Source: Albidovulum marisflavi (GTDB lineage: Bacteria; Pseudomonadota; Alphaproteobacteria; Rhodobacterales; Rhodobacteraceae). Taken from it: 64,000 bases of DNA. The stretch is taken from contig NZ_JAOWKY010000001.1 in the NCBI RefSeq assembly GCF_025751435.1, positions 186,001 through 250,000 of the forward strand, read 5' to 3'. The number at the start of each line of letters is the position of its first letter. Position 1 is the first letter of the stretch. Both the position numbers and the translations under genes were made by a program. The notes below the pieces were generated by a model that was given only the letters and a program-made list of their open reading frames with translations, was not told where the DNA came from and did not search any database. Shown piece after piece: positions 27,003 to 35,952 of this stretch.

Positions 27003-27704
27003 TCAGAACAGTCCGAAGCGGCGCTTGCGTTTTTGCGGCGCGGCTTGCGAACTCATGATCTCGATATACTCGGCAAAGTCGAAGCGCCCGGCGACCGTGT
27101 CCCGCGCGACCGCCTCGAACAACCGAAGAGAGGCGTCCAGCCGTGACTGGAACAGGTGGAAGAATTCAAGCTCGCCGTAAAAGGTGCCGATCCCGAAGAC
27201 GCCGCGCCCGGCAAGCGGCCACTTGGGCTGGATCGCGAACCGCGGATAAACCAGGTGGATGGGGTGGCCGGCGGCCAGAGCGGCGTCCGTCAGGCCTTGT
27301 GCCACATCTGCCGTTTCGCTGCGGTGCATGGATGGTCGGCCCAAGTTACGCCAGACCGACGCCCGAACGGCCATGAACATGGGACCCGCGTAGATCTTGT
27401 CGGGATCCTTGTGATTAGCCACCTGGGCCAGCCCGGCAACCGCGCCGTCGCGGGCTGCATCCACAAGCTGATCGAACGCATCGCGGCGCAACGGAAAGGC
27501 GTCGATATCGGCCACCACCACGATGTCATCGGCCGCCGCGCCCTCAAATACGCCGTTCAGCCAATCGGAGTGCGAGATCGTGTCATCCAGGCATTGGTTC
27601 AGCGAAATGCCCAGATGATCGAACACCGCGCTTTGCGCACGCAACATCCTGTCTGAGATGTTCGAGCGATAGAAGCTGTGAACGGGTGGTTGAAGGTCCG
27701 TCAT
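27003..27704 (-). CDS. putative GT-A-type glycosyltransferase
   Basis: This 233-residue protein carries a DxD-like motif, VVVADIDAFPLRRDAF (about residues 60-75), followed by KIYAGPMFMAVRASVW, the arrangement of a nucleotide-sugar-binding GT-A fold. There is no signal peptide or membrane segment. The start at 27704 overlaps the stop of the upstream GT25-type gene (ATGA), so the two are translationally coupled and probably act on the same glycan. The exact family is not clear to me, and the basic C-terminus KRKRRFGLF is typical of peripheral membrane enzymes. Donor and acceptor are unknown. Confidence 0.6.
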   Translation of the reverse strand: MTDLQPPVHSFYRSNISDRMLRAQSAVFDHLGISLNQCLDDTISHSDWLNGVFEGAAADDIVVVADIDAFPLRRDAFDQLVDAARDGAVAGLAQVANHKDPDKIYAGPMFMAVRASVWRNLGRPSMHRSETADVAQGLTDAALAAGHPIHLVYPRFAIQPKWPLAGRGVFGIGTFYGELEFFHLFQSRLDASLRLFEAVARDTVAGRFDFAEYIEIMSSQAAPQKRKRRFGLF

Positions 27705-28486
27705 TTCACGCCCTTTTCTCCGATCAAGCCGAACTTGTCGGCGATCGCGATCATCTTGTCCTGCCAAAGCCTCCGCTGCTTTCGCAAACCATAGAATGGC
27801 ACCCTGTCGTCGAGTTTGCGCGCCCGGCCGCCTTCGTCGATCTCGCTCTGTGTACCGGAGGGTGGAACGATGGGCGGATAAAGGCTCAGACCATGGCCCT
27901 TGCGCGTCAGCCAGTGGCGAAAATAGTTGTCGATCGGCGCAAAGATTCGGGAATGAGCGCGCAGAAACGCCTCTGCCCCGGCACGAGACCAGACAAGCCC
28001 GTTGGTCGTCATCGGAAAGTAGTGCGCCTTGGCGAGTTCATGGCTGCGACCCCCGGCGGCAAACTGCGCGAGGGGGGTGTAGATCTTGCGCTTCGCGGCA
28101 CCGACGTTGATCAGCCACCACGGCTCCCCGGAGGTTTCAAGCCACGCCAGCGCCTGATCCAGAACGACTTTCGCGCCGGGTACAATCGTGATGTCATCCT
28201 CCAGAACCATCGCGGTTTGAGCATCGGACTGCAGAAATCGCCGCACGCAGTCCAGATGGCTCAGGTAGCAACCCACCTCGCCACCGCGCAACGGGCGCCC
28301 CATGTAGGACTTTGCTGCCTCTGGGTCGCACTCGGGAAATTCATCCGGATTGACATGACGGCCATCAAAGGCCGAAACGCGCTCAAACGAAATGCCGGCG
28401 GACTCCAACTGGACACGCGTTGCCTGCATCCGCGCGTCTGATCCGTCCAGGTTGATGACATAAGTCCGGTGGCGCATCGCTTCCAT
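27701..28486 (-). CDS. glycosyltransferase family 25 (LPS biosynthesis type)
   Basis: This is a 261-residue GT25 enzyme. The N-terminus TYVINLDGSDARMQATR, the block GEVGCYLSHLDCVRRFL, and TAMVLEDDITIVPGAK (EDD metal/donor motif) are the three family hallmarks. GT25 proteins add sugars to lipooligosaccharide or similar surface glycans at the cytoplasmic membrane. An ATG at 28477 is an alternative start three codons in; neither has a strong ribosome site. It precedes and overlaps the GT-A-like gene, and lies just upstream of the pnp terminator. Confidence 0.86.
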   Translation of the reverse strand: MEAMRHRTYVINLDGSDARMQATRVQLESAGISFERVSAFDGRHVNPDEFPECDPEAAKSYMGRPLRGGEVGCYLSHLDCVRRFLQSDAQTAMVLEDDITIVPGAKVVLDQALAWLETSGEPWWLINVGAAKRKIYTPLAQFAAGGRSHELAKAHYFPMTTNGLVWSRAGAEAFLRAHSRIFAPIDNYFRHWLTRKGHGLSLYPPIVPPSGTQSEIDEGGRARKLDDRVPFYGLRKQRRLWQDKMIAIADKFGLIGEKGVK

Positions 28487-28497
28487 CCGGCTGTGTC

Positions 28498-28531
28498 AAA
28501 AGAAATATGCCCGGAGCTTACCCCGGGCATA
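28498..28531 (-). terminator. rho-independent terminator after pnp
   Basis: TATGCCCGG (28506-28514) and CCGGGCATA (28523-28531) form a 9-bp stem with an 8-base loop. On the minus strand it is followed by TTTCTTTT. It lies 22 bp beyond the pnp stop and upstream of the GT25 start, so it separates the two minus-strand units. Confidence 0.85.
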
Positions 28532-28552
28532 CCTGTTTAGGAAGCGCCAAGA

Positions 28553-30703
28553 TCACTCGGCGGCGTCTTCCTTTTCCTTCTTCTCGGGCGCGATCTCGGC
28601 GCCGGTCTCCTGGTCGACCATCTTCATGCCAAGGCGGACCTTGCCACGGTCGTCGAAGCCCAGAAGCTTGACCTTGACCTCCTGGCCTTCCTTCAGGATC
28701 TCATTCGGGTGGTTCAGGCGCTTGTTGGCAATCTGGGACACGTGCACCAGACCGTCGCGCTTGCCGAAGAAGTTCACGAAGGCGCCGAAGTCGACCAACT
28801 TGACCACCTTGCCGGTGTAGATCTTGCCCTCTTCCGGCTCAGCCACGATCGAATAGATCATGTCGTAGGCCTTCTTGATCGAATCGGCGTTGGCCGAGGC
28901 GATCTTGATCACGCCGTCGTCGTTGATGTCGACCTTGGCGCCAGAGGTTTCAACGATCTCGCGGATGACCTTGCCGCCCGAGCCGATCACTTCGCGGATC
29001 TTGTCGGTGGGGATCGTCATCGTTTCGATGCGCGGGGCGTGGGCGGAAAACTCCGACCGGCCCTCGGTCAGCGACTTCGACATCTCGGCCAGGATGTGCA
29101 TGCGGCCGTCCTTGGCCTGTGCCAGAGCCTGCTCCATGATCGCCGGCGTGATGCCCGCGACCTTGATGTCCATCTGGAGCGAGGTGATCCCGTTCGAGGT
29201 GCCCGCGACCTTGAAGTCCATGTCGCCCAGATGATCCTCGTCACCCAGGATGTCGGTCAGGACGGCCCAGTTGCCATCCTCTTCAAGGATCAGGCCCATG
29301 GCGACACCGGCAACCGGCGCCTTCAGCGGAACGCCCGCATCCATCATCGAGAGCGACGAGCCACAGACCGTGGCCATCGAGGACGAACCGTTCGACTCCG
29401 TGATCTCGGACACGAGACGGATCGTGTAGGGGAAGTCGGTCGGCGCCGGAAGCACCGCCTGAAGCGCGCGCCACGCGAGCTTGCCGTGGCCGATCTCGCG
29501 GCGGCCCGGAGGACCGAAGCGGCCAACCTCACCGACCGAATAGGGCGGGAAGTTGTAGTGCAGCAGGAAGTTCGAACGGAAGTTGCCATGCAGCGAGTCG
29601 ATGATCTGTTCATCCTCGCCGGTGCCGAGAGTGGTCACGACCAGGCCTTGCGTTTCACCGCGGGTGAACAGCGCCGAGCCATGCGTGCGCGGCAACAGGC
29701 CCACTTCGCAGTCGATCGCGCGCACGGTCTTGGTGTCGCGGCCGTCGATGCGCTTGCCGTTCTTCACGACATCGCCGCGCAGGATCGAGGATTCCAGCTT
29801 CTTGATCGCCGAACCCAGGTTCGCGTCCGCCAGGTCCTCTTCCGAAAGCGACGCCTTGATGGCGCTGACGGCGGCGGCGATCGCGTTGGTGCGCGCCTGC
29901 TTGTCGAGGATCGCGAAGGCGTCGCGCATCTGCGCCTCGCCTGCGGCCTTCACCTTGGCATAAAGCTCCGAATAGTCGGGCGACGTGAAGTGGAAGGGCT
30001 CTTTCGCGCAGTCCTCGGCGAAGTCGATGATCAGGTCGATGACCGGCTGCATTTGTTCGTGGCCGAACTTGACCGCGCCCAGCATCTCGGCTTCCGAAAG
30101 CTCATAGGCTTCGGATTCCACCATCATCACCGCGTCCTTGGTGCCGGCGACGACCAGGTCAAGCCGCTGCTCGGGGTTGGCGCGCAGGTTGTCCATGTCG
30201 GCAACCTCGGGGTTCAGCACGTATTCGCCGTTGGCAAAGCCCACGCGCGCAGCCCCGATCGGACCCATGAAGGGCACGCCGGAAATCGTCAGCGCCGCCG
30301 AGGCCGCGATCATCGCGACGATGTCGGGGTCGTTGACAAGGTCGTGGCTCAGCACGGTGCAGATGATCAGCACTTCGTTCTTGAAGCCATCCACGAACAG
30401 CGGGCGGATCGGACGGTCGATCAGGCGCGAGGTCAGCGTTTCCTTTTCCGAAGGACGCCCTTCACGCTTGAAGAAGCCGCCCGGGATCTTGCCGGCGGCA
30501 TAGGTCTTTTCCTGGTAGTGTACGGTCAGCGGGAAGAAGTCCTGGCCCGGCTTCGCTTCCTTCGCGAAGGTCACGTTGGCCATGACAGAGGTCTCGCCCA
30601 GAGTGGCGATGACCGAACCGTCGGCCTGGCGGGCGACTTTCCCCGTTTCCAGAGAGAGCGTTTCCTGGCCCCACTGGATCGATTTCTTGGTCACGTTGAA
30701 CAT
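28553..30703 (-). CDS. pnp: polyribonucleotide nucleotidyltransferase (PNPase)
   Basis: PNPase degrades RNA 3' to 5' by phosphorolysis and is a core of the degradosome. The 716-residue protein has two RNase PH domains ([24 protein letters not shown], then [20 protein letters not shown]), a KH domain ([20 protein letters not shown]) and a C-terminal S1 domain ([20 protein letters not shown]). The ATG at 30703 follows GAGGAA and gives the standard MFNVTKK start. It is normally adjacent to rpsO; here a deaminase gene on the other strand lies between them. It has its own terminator. Confidence 0.98.
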   Translation of the reverse strand: MFNVTKKSIQWGQETLSLETGKVARQADGSVIATLGETSVMANVTFAKEAKPGQDFFPLTVHYQEKTYAAGKIPGGFFKREGRPSEKETLTSRLIDRPIRPLFVDGFKNEVLIICTVLSHDLVNDPDIVAMIAASAALTISGVPFMGPIGAARVGFANGEYVLNPEVADMDNLRANPEQRLDLVVAGTKDAVMMVESEAYELSEAEMLGAVKFGHEQMQPVIDLIIDFAEDCAKEPFHFTSPDYSELYAKVKAAGEAQMRDAFAILDKQARTNAIAAAVSAIKASLSEEDLADANLGSAIKKLESSILRGDVVKNGKRIDGRDTKTVRAIDCEVGLLPRTHGSALFTRGETQGLVVTTLGTGEDEQIIDSLHGNFRSNFLLHYNFPPYSVGEVGRFGPPGRREIGHGKLAWRALQAVLPAPTDFPYTIRLVSEITESNGSSSMATVCGSSLSMMDAGVPLKAPVAGVAMGLILEEDGNWAVLTDILGDEDHLGDMDFKVAGTSNGITSLQMDIKVAGITPAIMEQALAQAKDGRMHILAEMSKSLTEGRSEFSAHAPRIETMTIPTDKIREVIGSGGKVIREIVETSGAKVDINDDGVIKIASANADSIKKAYDMIYSIVAEPEEGKIYTGKVVKLVDFGAFVNFFGKRDGLVHVSQIANKRLNHPNEILKEGQEVKVKLLGFDDRGKVRLGMKMVDQETGAEIAPEKKEKEDAAE

Positions 30704-31043
30704 ATATCCGTTCCTCAAGGGGCGGCCCGGCCCTCCGGGTGCCCCGTTCATATGGCGGCCCCATTGCCGCCGCCCCCAATCCTATCGCATGCGCCCGGGG
30801 GCATGGGCTCACGTCACAGATGGAGCGGGGCCATACAGGAAAACGGGCGGGTTGGGAAGGGGCGGGTTGGAGGAGGCAGGCTTTGGCAACTCAGTACCGC
30901 GGAATGGAGTGGACCTCCTGCTGGCCCGACCCTTTGGAGTTTCTAGCTGCACATTCCATGGTATGTTCTCCAAGCGCAGGATTGGGATGAATTCCCTCCT
31001 GGCGAATGATTTGCCTCATTCCATGCAAGTTAGGCGGCCCGAC
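30704..31043. other. 340-bp divergent intergenic region between pnp and the deaminase
   Basis: I see no gene here. It contains the pnp leader (ribosome site GAGGAA just before 30703) with GC-rich, potentially folded sequence (GGCGGCGGCAATGGGGCCGCC-type hairpin on the minus strand around 30750-30775). The right half, about 30900-31040, is of more even base composition than the flanks (for example CATTCCATGGTATGTTCTCC at about 30952-30971). Composition there suggests inserted DNA accompanying the deaminase, but this is by eye only. Confidence 0.45.
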
Positions 31044-31514
31044 ATGACCCGCGACCAGATGATCGCCCACCTTCTCGAAGCCAACGCCGTTGCCCGCAGC
31101 GCGGCCGAACACGGTCATCACCCGTTCGGTGCGGTACTGGTCGGCCCCGACGACGCGGTCCTAATGCGCCAGGGCAATATCGACACGGTTCATCACGCCG
31201 AAACGGAACTCGCGCGCCGAGCCGCAGCTGCATACGCGCCGGAGTTCCTCTGGTCTTGCACACTGGTCACGACTGGCGAGCCATGTGCCATGTGCGCTGG
31301 CACGTTGTATTGGGCCAATATCGGATGTCTGGTCTATGGTTACGAGGAAACGCAGCTCCTCGCGCTGACCGATGACCATACCGAGAACCCGACAATGAAC
31401 CTGCCTGCGCGCACCGTATTCGGCTCCGGGCAGAAGACAATCGAGGTGCACGGCCCCTTCCCCGAAATTGAAGATGAGCTTCTCGCTCCGCACCGTGACT
31501 TCTGGCGGCAATAG
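31044..31514 (+). CDS. nucleoside/base deaminase (CDA-fold, zinc-dependent)
   Basis: This is a 156-residue deaminase. Zinc ligands are in HAETELARRAA (His and catalytic Glu) and TTGEPCAMCAGTLYWANIG (PCxxC). The pattern with CAMCAGTLYWANIGCLVYG is close to guanine deaminase- and tRNA/nucleobase-type members of the cytidine deaminase superfamily, not TadA (which has a different spacing and C-terminus). I chose the ATG at 31044, as upstream in-frame ATGs add residues outside the fold. It is on the opposite strand to, and lies between, rpsO and pnp, which are normally neighbours, so it may be a lateral insertion. Substrate is not known. Confidence 0.86.
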   Translation: MTRDQMIAHLLEANAVARSAAEHGHHPFGAVLVGPDDAVLMRQGNIDTVHHAETELARRAAAAYAPEFLWSCTLVTTGEPCAMCAGTLYWANIGCLVYGYEETQLLALTDDHTENPTMNLPARTVFGSGQKTIEVHGPFPEIEDELLAPHRDFWRQ

Positions 31515-31562
31515 CTTGCGGTCGGGCATCCTTCGCCCGGGAGGTCGAAGCGGCCACTCCAA

Positions 31563-31597
31563 AGAAAAACGCCCGCGCCTTTCGGCACGGGCGTTTC
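31563..31597 (-). terminator. rho-independent terminator after rpsO (possibly bidirectional)
   Basis: AAACGCCCG (31567-31575) and CGGGCGTTT (31588-31596) form a perfect 9-bp stem with a 12-base loop. Toward the minus strand it is followed by GTTTTTCTTTGG (U-rich). Toward the plus strand the tail is GTTTCATT, weaker. It sits 23 bp past the rpsO stop and 50 bp past the deaminase stop, so it may serve both. Confidence 0.85.
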
Positions 31598-31618
31598 ATT
31601 CCCGGCAAGCGGAATGAC

Positions 31619-31888
31619 TTAGCGGCGGATGCCAAGGCGCTGGATCAGCGTCTGGTAGCGGCCTTCGTCGTTCTTCTTGAGGTAGTCGAGAAGCTTGCGG
31701 CGCTGGGCGACCATCATCAGAAGACCGCGACGCGAATGGTTGTCCTTCGCGTGGGTCTTGAAGTGTTCGGTCAGCGTGGCGATGCGCGACGACAGGATCG
31801 CGACCTGAACCTCGGGCGAACCGGTGTCGCCTTCCTTGGTCGCGTATTCCTTCATCAGGCGGGCTTTGTCTTCAGCGGTGATCGACAT
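31619..31888 (-). CDS. rpsO: 30S ribosomal protein S15
   Basis: This is the 89-residue S15, which binds the 16S central domain early in assembly and can autoregulate its mRNA. The protein is complete ([33 protein letters not shown], in shorter recognisable blocks [38 protein letters not shown]). AAAGGAG lies just upstream. A possible promoter, TATATG with an upstream TTTCAT-like box near 31982-32005, is on the minus strand. The expected partner pnp is displaced 900 bp downstream by the inserted deaminase. Confidence 0.98.
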   Translation of the reverse strand: MSITAEDKARLMKEYATKEGDTGSPEVQVAILSSRIATLTEHFKTHAKDNHSRRGLLMMVAQRRKLLDYLKKNDEGRYQTLIQRLGIRR

Positions 31889-32014
31889 CGGGGTCTCCTT
31901 TCAGCAAGGGGTTATGGCGCAAGCCGGGATGTCGTCCAGCAGGGCCCGTGGAGGTCCGCCGTTTCCAGCGGATGCGCGCATATAGTTGAAACGGCGCGGG
32001 AATGAAAGCGGGAA

Positions 32015-32983
32015 TCAGCCCGTACATCCCGCATCAAGCCAATCGGGTGCGACAAGCCGGATCTGGTCGCGCTCGAGCAGCGGCTGGCCAAGCAGTTCGG
32101 CCACGGGCAGCCCGTCCACAAGGATCCGGGTCACCGCACCCGGTTCGCCGGGTCCGCCCACATATTCGATCGAGATGCAGGGATCGGAATTCGCGACGGG
32201 ATCATGAACCAGGTACAGCGAATCCACTTCCGGGTCGTAGTCGTCGATCCGTGCGGCATCGCCGTTGCCGGTCAGCCAGTCGCCCAGGACGAAGCCATCC
32301 GCGCCCGCGCCGCCATTCGCCCAGTCCGAGCGGCCGATGACGATCCAGTCGTCGCCTGCACCACCGTTGAGAAAATCGCGGTCATCGTGGTCATCGCCTT
32401 CGTCCCCAACGACGCGCCCCTCAAGCGTGTCGTTGCCGCGTCCGCCCTGCAGGTAGTCGTGCCCCATCCCCCCCACAAGGCTGTCATCGTCATCTGCCCC
32501 ATGCAGCGCATCATCCCCGTCGCCACCCTCAAGCGTGTCGTCACCGTCGCCGCCGATCAGCGAATCCATTCCCGCGCCGCCCCGAAGCAGGTCCGCGCCG
32601 AACTCACCCGAAAGAGAGTCATCGCCCTGATCGCCTGAAAGAGTGTCGTCGCCGTATCCACCTGTCAGCCAATCGTCCCCGTCACCGCCCGACAGCAGAT
32701 CCGCACCGTCACCGCCCAGAAGGTCGTCGCGCCCCTCTCCGCCACGGACGGTGTCATCACCCGCATAGCCATTGATCTGGTCGTCACCCGATAGACCGGC
32801 CAGAAGGTCGTCCGACGCCTCTCCGGACAGGATGTCATCGTCCTCGGTGCCGCCGTCATTCAGCCGCGGCTCGGGCGGCCCCGCCCCGTCTTCCCGGGAA
32901 TCCGCATTGTCGAAAATGTCCAGAACCGCGCCAAGCGCGAACAGACCCATAATGCCTGCCAGCAGCATCATCCCCGTCACCAT
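32015..32983 (-). CDS. membrane-anchored RTX-repeat calcium-binding protein
   Basis: This is a 322-residue protein with an N-terminal hydrophobic segment (MVTGMMLLAGIMGLFALGAVL), then about 18 repeats of the nonapeptide GGxGxDxLx (for example GDDTVRGGEGRDDLLGGDGA) between about residues 55 and 225. A non-repeat C-terminal domain follows, ending near DAGCTG. RTX repeats form Ca2+-binding beta rolls after secretion. No type I secretion genes lie nearby, and the N-terminal segment suggests an anchored protein rather than a free toxin. Function is unknown. It is transcribed toward rpsO. Confidence 0.85.
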   Translation of the reverse strand: MVTGMMLLAGIMGLFALGAVLDIFDNADSREDGAGPPEPRLNDGGTEDDDILSGEASDDLLAGLSGDDQINGYAGDDTVRGGEGRDDLLGGDGADLLSGGDGDDWLTGGYGDDTLSGDQGDDSLSGEFGADLLRGGAGMDSLIGGDGDDTLEGGDGDDALHGADDDDSLVGGMGHDYLQGGRGNDTLEGRVVGDEGDDHDDRDFLNGGAGDDWIVIGRSDWANGGAGADGFVLGDWLTGNGDAARIDDYDPEVDSLYLVHDPVANSDPCISIEYVGGPGEPGAVTRILVDGLPVAELLGQPLLERDQIRLVAPDWLDAGCTG

Positions 32984-33102
32984 CCATCAGCGCGGGCGCC
33001 GCCCGCTTCACCCGACGCCATTGGGCAGCCGGGGGTGTTAAGGCTTGGCGAAGATCGCGACGGTCGATCGAATTGTCGGCAGTTTCAGAACCAGGGCACG
33101 AT

Positions 33103-33606
33103 TCAGAGCCAGGACCTGGGCGCGCAGGCGTAGGGAACGTACAGGGGATGGCGCGGCGCGCCGGCCTTTGTCAGACCCAGGTGCCACAGTTCGTACCCAG
33201 CCGCGCGCAACAGATCCGCCACCTCGGCGCCACGATCCATGAAGCTGCCGTGCACGCCCCAGCCGCACAGGACCCGCCCGGCGCTTGCAGCTGCCTGCAG
33301 CACGGCCGCGTCGTTGCCCGGACCGACCGGGTCCGATGCCCGTTTCAGGTCCTCGGGCCGAGTCGCGCGCCAGGCGAAAAGGTTGGCGACCGCGAAGCCG
33401 CCATACCCCAGGATCCGCGCCCGGCGTTCGCACCGCTCGACCGTCGGATCGTTGCGCTCCTCTGTCGCGGTCGAAGGGTTCAGAAGCACGTAGACAAGCT
33501 TCCCGCCGTCCGCCCAACGCCGTGACAGCAGATACCGGTAGTTGCCGCAGTCGGAATAGTGCGCCTTCGACCGGACGTCGCCCGCTTGGTGCCGCCGAAG
33601 GATCAT
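33103..33606 (-). CDS. DUF1643 domain protein
   Basis: This is a 167-residue protein with the DUF1643 pattern: RYLLSRRWADGGKLVYVLLNPSTATEERNDPT in shorter blocks (VLLNPSTA, NDPTVERCERRARILGYGGF) and LCGWGVHGSFMDRG. The ATG at 33606 overlaps the stop of the RluA-type gene (ATGA), so they are translated together. Some DUF1643 proteins sit near nucleotide or tRNA genes, but no biochemical function is established to my knowledge. Confidence 0.84.
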   Translation of the reverse strand: MILRRHQAGDVRSKAHYSDCGNYRYLLSRRWADGGKLVYVLLNPSTATEERNDPTVERCERRARILGYGGFAVANLFAWRATRPEDLKRASDPVGPGNDAAVLQAAASAGRVLCGWGVHGSFMDRGAEVADLLRAAGYELWHLGLTKAGAPRHPLYVPYACAPRSWL

Positions 33607-34259
33607 CGGAACGGGCAGGGAGCGGTGAACGTCATGCCCTTGCCGGTCTCGGGGTGATTGAAGCGCAGGCTTTCTGCATGGAGCATCAGGCGGGGAAAAT
33701 CGCGCGCAGGGCCCTCGGCATAGAACGGATCGCCCAGGATCGCGTGGCCCAGCTCCTTCATGTGGACGCGCAACTGGTGGCTGCGGCCGGTCAGGGGAAA
33801 CAGACGCACCCGCGTGGTTCCATCGGGGTCGTGGCCCAGAACCTTCCAATCCGTTTGGGCAGGCTTGCCGTTCACATGGTCCACGTGCTGCAGGGGGCGG
33901 TTCGGCCAGTCCACGATCAGCGGCAGATCGACCCGGCCTTCCTTCGGCTCGAGATGCCCCCACAGCCTGGCTCTGTAGGCCTTCTTCGTCTTGCGCCCTT
34001 CGAATTGCGCGCAGATTTCACGCTGCGCATGCCGGGTAAGCGCAAACACGATTACACCCGAGGTGTCGCGATCCAGCCTGTGCACCAGAAGCGCCTCGGG
34101 GAAAAGCTGCTGCACCCGTGTGATCAGGCAATCGGCCAGATGTTCGCCGCGCCCCGGCACGCTCAACAACCCCGCAGGCTTGTCCACGACGACGATGGCG
34201 TGATCGGCATGGATCACGCTGAGGGGATCGTCGGGCGGGGTATAGGAATTGTCGGTCAT
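33603..34259 (-). CDS. RluA-family pseudouridine synthase
   Basis: This is a 218-residue pseudouridine synthase that isomerises uridine in rRNA or tRNA. The catalytic Asp is in LLVHRLDRDTSGVIVFA (the HRLDxxTSG motif). VVDKPAGLLSVPGRG, FPLTGRSHQLRVHMKELGH and ILGDPFYAE are typical of the RluA group. No S4 domain is seen. The start MTDNSYTPPDDP at 34259 fits the family; the upstream frame is antisense to the methyltransferase gene. The exact target (RluA, RluC or TruC type) cannot be told. Confidence 0.92.
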   Translation of the reverse strand: MTDNSYTPPDDPLSVIHADHAIVVVDKPAGLLSVPGRGEHLADCLITRVQQLFPEALLVHRLDRDTSGVIVFALTRHAQREICAQFEGRKTKKAYRARLWGHLEPKEGRVDLPLIVDWPNRPLQHVDHVNGKPAQTDWKVLGHDPDGTTRVRLFPLTGRSHQLRVHMKELGHAILGDPFYAEGPARDFPRLMLHAESLRFNHPETGKGMTFTAPCPFR

Positions 34260-34303
34260 GCCCCGCGCGTTAGCACGGTTGGCAAAGCGCTGGCCAGCCC
34301 CGG

Positions 34304-35200
34304 TCAGACGATCGCGTGGCCGCCCGCGCGAAGGCGTTCGGCGATCTCGGCGATGTGGGCGGGCGTCGTTTCGCAGCAACCGCCGATGATCGTCGCGCCC
34401 ATGCCCACCCATCGCATCGCGAAATCCGCGTAAAGCGCCGGCGTCATCTCTGGCCGGGCTTGCAGCGCGTCGACGGTCGGGCTGTCCTTCAGGAATTCCT
34501 TGGTAATCTGCTGGAACCCGTTGGCATAGGCGCCGAAGGGCAGGCCGAAGGTCCCAAGAACCTCTAGCGCGGCCGCCATCGCCTCTGGCGCGGAGCAGTT
34601 GGCAAGCACGGCAGCCGCGCCGCCGGCCTTCAGAAATGGGCCAAGCTCGGCCAGTTGCTCGCCCGACCGCAAGCGGCTGCCATCCTCGTCATCCACCGTC
34701 ACCGACAGCCAGACCGGGCGGCCATGTCCTGCGGCCCCTTCAAGGATTGCCCGCGCATGGTCCAGCGACGCCACGGTTTCGGCCAGAAGAATGTCCACCG
34801 CAGGCGCAAGAAGCATGGCGATCTCGTCGTACTTCGCGACCGCTTCGGCATGCGGAGGATGCGTGTCGGGCCGGTAAGAGGCGACAAGCGGCCCAAGCGA
34901 CGCCGCGATTCGGCCGGATCCGTGCGCTGCGCGGGCAGCTGCGGCCTCGGCCAGCGCCTGGGTGTGAAGCGCGGCAAAGCGGTCCTCGATCCCGGCCTTC
35001 ACCAGGCGGTCGCGATGGATCGCATAGGTGTTCGTGGTGGCAACGGATGCGCCGGCGCGGAAGTAATCCTCATGCACCTGCCGCACCAGGCCGGGGTGAT
35101 CGATCATCACTTGGGTCGACCACAGCGGCGTCGGCGCATCGCCCGACCGCGCCACCAGTTCCTGACCCATGCCCCCGTCCAGAAGCGTGATCTTCGTCAT
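34304..35200 (-). CDS. homocysteine S-methyltransferase family protein
   Basis: This is a 298-residue zinc-dependent methyltransferase of the BHMT/MmuM/MetH-N-terminal type. Zinc cysteines are in AVLANCSAPEA and TIIGGCCETTPAHI. The N-terminus ITLLDGGMGQELVARSG is typical. It likely methylates homocysteine using S-methylmethionine, betaine or another donor. The ATG at 35200 has GAGGGG seven bases upstream; an ATG at 35206 is too close to that site. It follows the LysE gene by 11 bp, so both are probably in one transcript. Confidence 0.9.
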   Translation of the reverse strand: MTKITLLDGGMGQELVARSGDAPTPLWSTQVMIDHPGLVRQVHEDYFRAGASVATTNTYAIHRDRLVKAGIEDRFAALHTQALAEAAAARAAHGSGRIAASLGPLVASYRPDTHPPHAEAVAKYDEIAMLLAPAVDILLAETVASLDHARAILEGAAGHGRPVWLSVTVDDEDGSRLRSGEQLAELGPFLKAGGAAAVLANCSAPEAMAAALEVLGTFGLPFGAYANGFQQITKEFLKDSPTVDALQARPEMTPALYADFAMRWVGMGATIIGGCCETTPAHIAEIAERLRAGGHAIV

Positions 35201-35211
35201 TCCCATTCCCC

Positions 35212-35835
35212 TCAATCCGTCAACAACTTGCCTGCGAGCCCCGCGAAGACGATCGCGGAGATCCTGTCGAATATCCGCGATCCCTGTAGGAACCGCGCGC
35301 CGAAGCGGCCCGCGAGCGCGCCATAGGACGCCGTCACGACCGTTCCGGTCAAGGTGAAGACCCCACCCAGCACCAGGATCTGCAGCCAGGCAGGACCGTA
35401 TTCGGGATGCGTGAACTGCGGCAGGAAGGCCAGCACGAACAGCGCGACCTTTGGATTCAGCGCGTTGGTGACGAAGCCACGCCACAGCGCCCGGCTGGGG
35501 TTCCGTGCCCCGCGCGCGCCGGCACCGATCCCGCCGCCGCGCCAGGAACGGACGGCCAGCCACAACAGGTATCCGGCGCCGGCATATCTCAGCGCCGCGA
35601 GGGCCGCCGGTTCCGCCGCGATCAGCGCTGAAATGCCAAGGCAGGCAAGCGCGACATGCCAGAGCCCGCCCAGCCCCACGCCAAGCCCCGCCATGATCCC
35701 CGCCCGCGCTCCGCCTGACAGGCCTGACGCCGTGGCGAAGATCACGTCGGCGCCGGGTGTCAGGTTCAGCACCAGCGCCGCAGCAAGAAAGGTCAGGAAT
35801 TCGGTCGGGGGATAGCTTGCGATCAGTTCGAACAT
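35212..35835 (-). CDS. LysE-family amino-acid exporter
   Basis: This is a 207-residue membrane protein with about six hydrophobic segments. The LysE/RhtB signature is FLAAALVLNLTPGADVIFATASGLSGGARAG (here in shorter form NLTPGADVIFATA). It likely exports an amino acid; adjacency to the homocysteine methyltransferase suggests methionine or homocysteine, though this is inference. The gene starts at an ATG opposite a non-coding gap of 117 bp before the plus-strand VOC gene. Confidence 0.92.
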   Translation of the reverse strand: MFELIASYPPTEFLTFLAAALVLNLTPGADVIFATASGLSGGARAGIMAGLGVGLGGLWHVALACLGISALIAAEPAALAALRYAGAGYLLWLAVRSWRGGGIGAGARGARNPSRALWRGFVTNALNPKVALFVLAFLPQFTHPEYGPAWLQILVLGGVFTLTGTVVTASYGALAGRFGARFLQGSRIFDRISAIVFAGLAGKLLTD

Positions 35836-35952
35836 GGGGCCTCCGCCCCCTCAGCCGTCCCTTATCCTCGGGCCGCCGTCAAGCGGCTGCAACGGGATTG
35901 ACCGCGCACGGCGACGCTGAGACTCTGACCTTGCAGCATGATGAGGAACGCA

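Noticed and set aside
28709-30946. Very long open frame antisense to pnp (745 codons)
   Set aside because: It is a typical shadow frame in GC-rich DNA: the translated sequence is rich in Arg, His and Asp with no family motif, while the minus strand encodes a perfect PNPase.
32015-32983. RTX protein as a type I secreted toxin
   Set aside because: No secretion genes nearby, an N-terminal membrane segment, and no acyltransferase or toxin domain.
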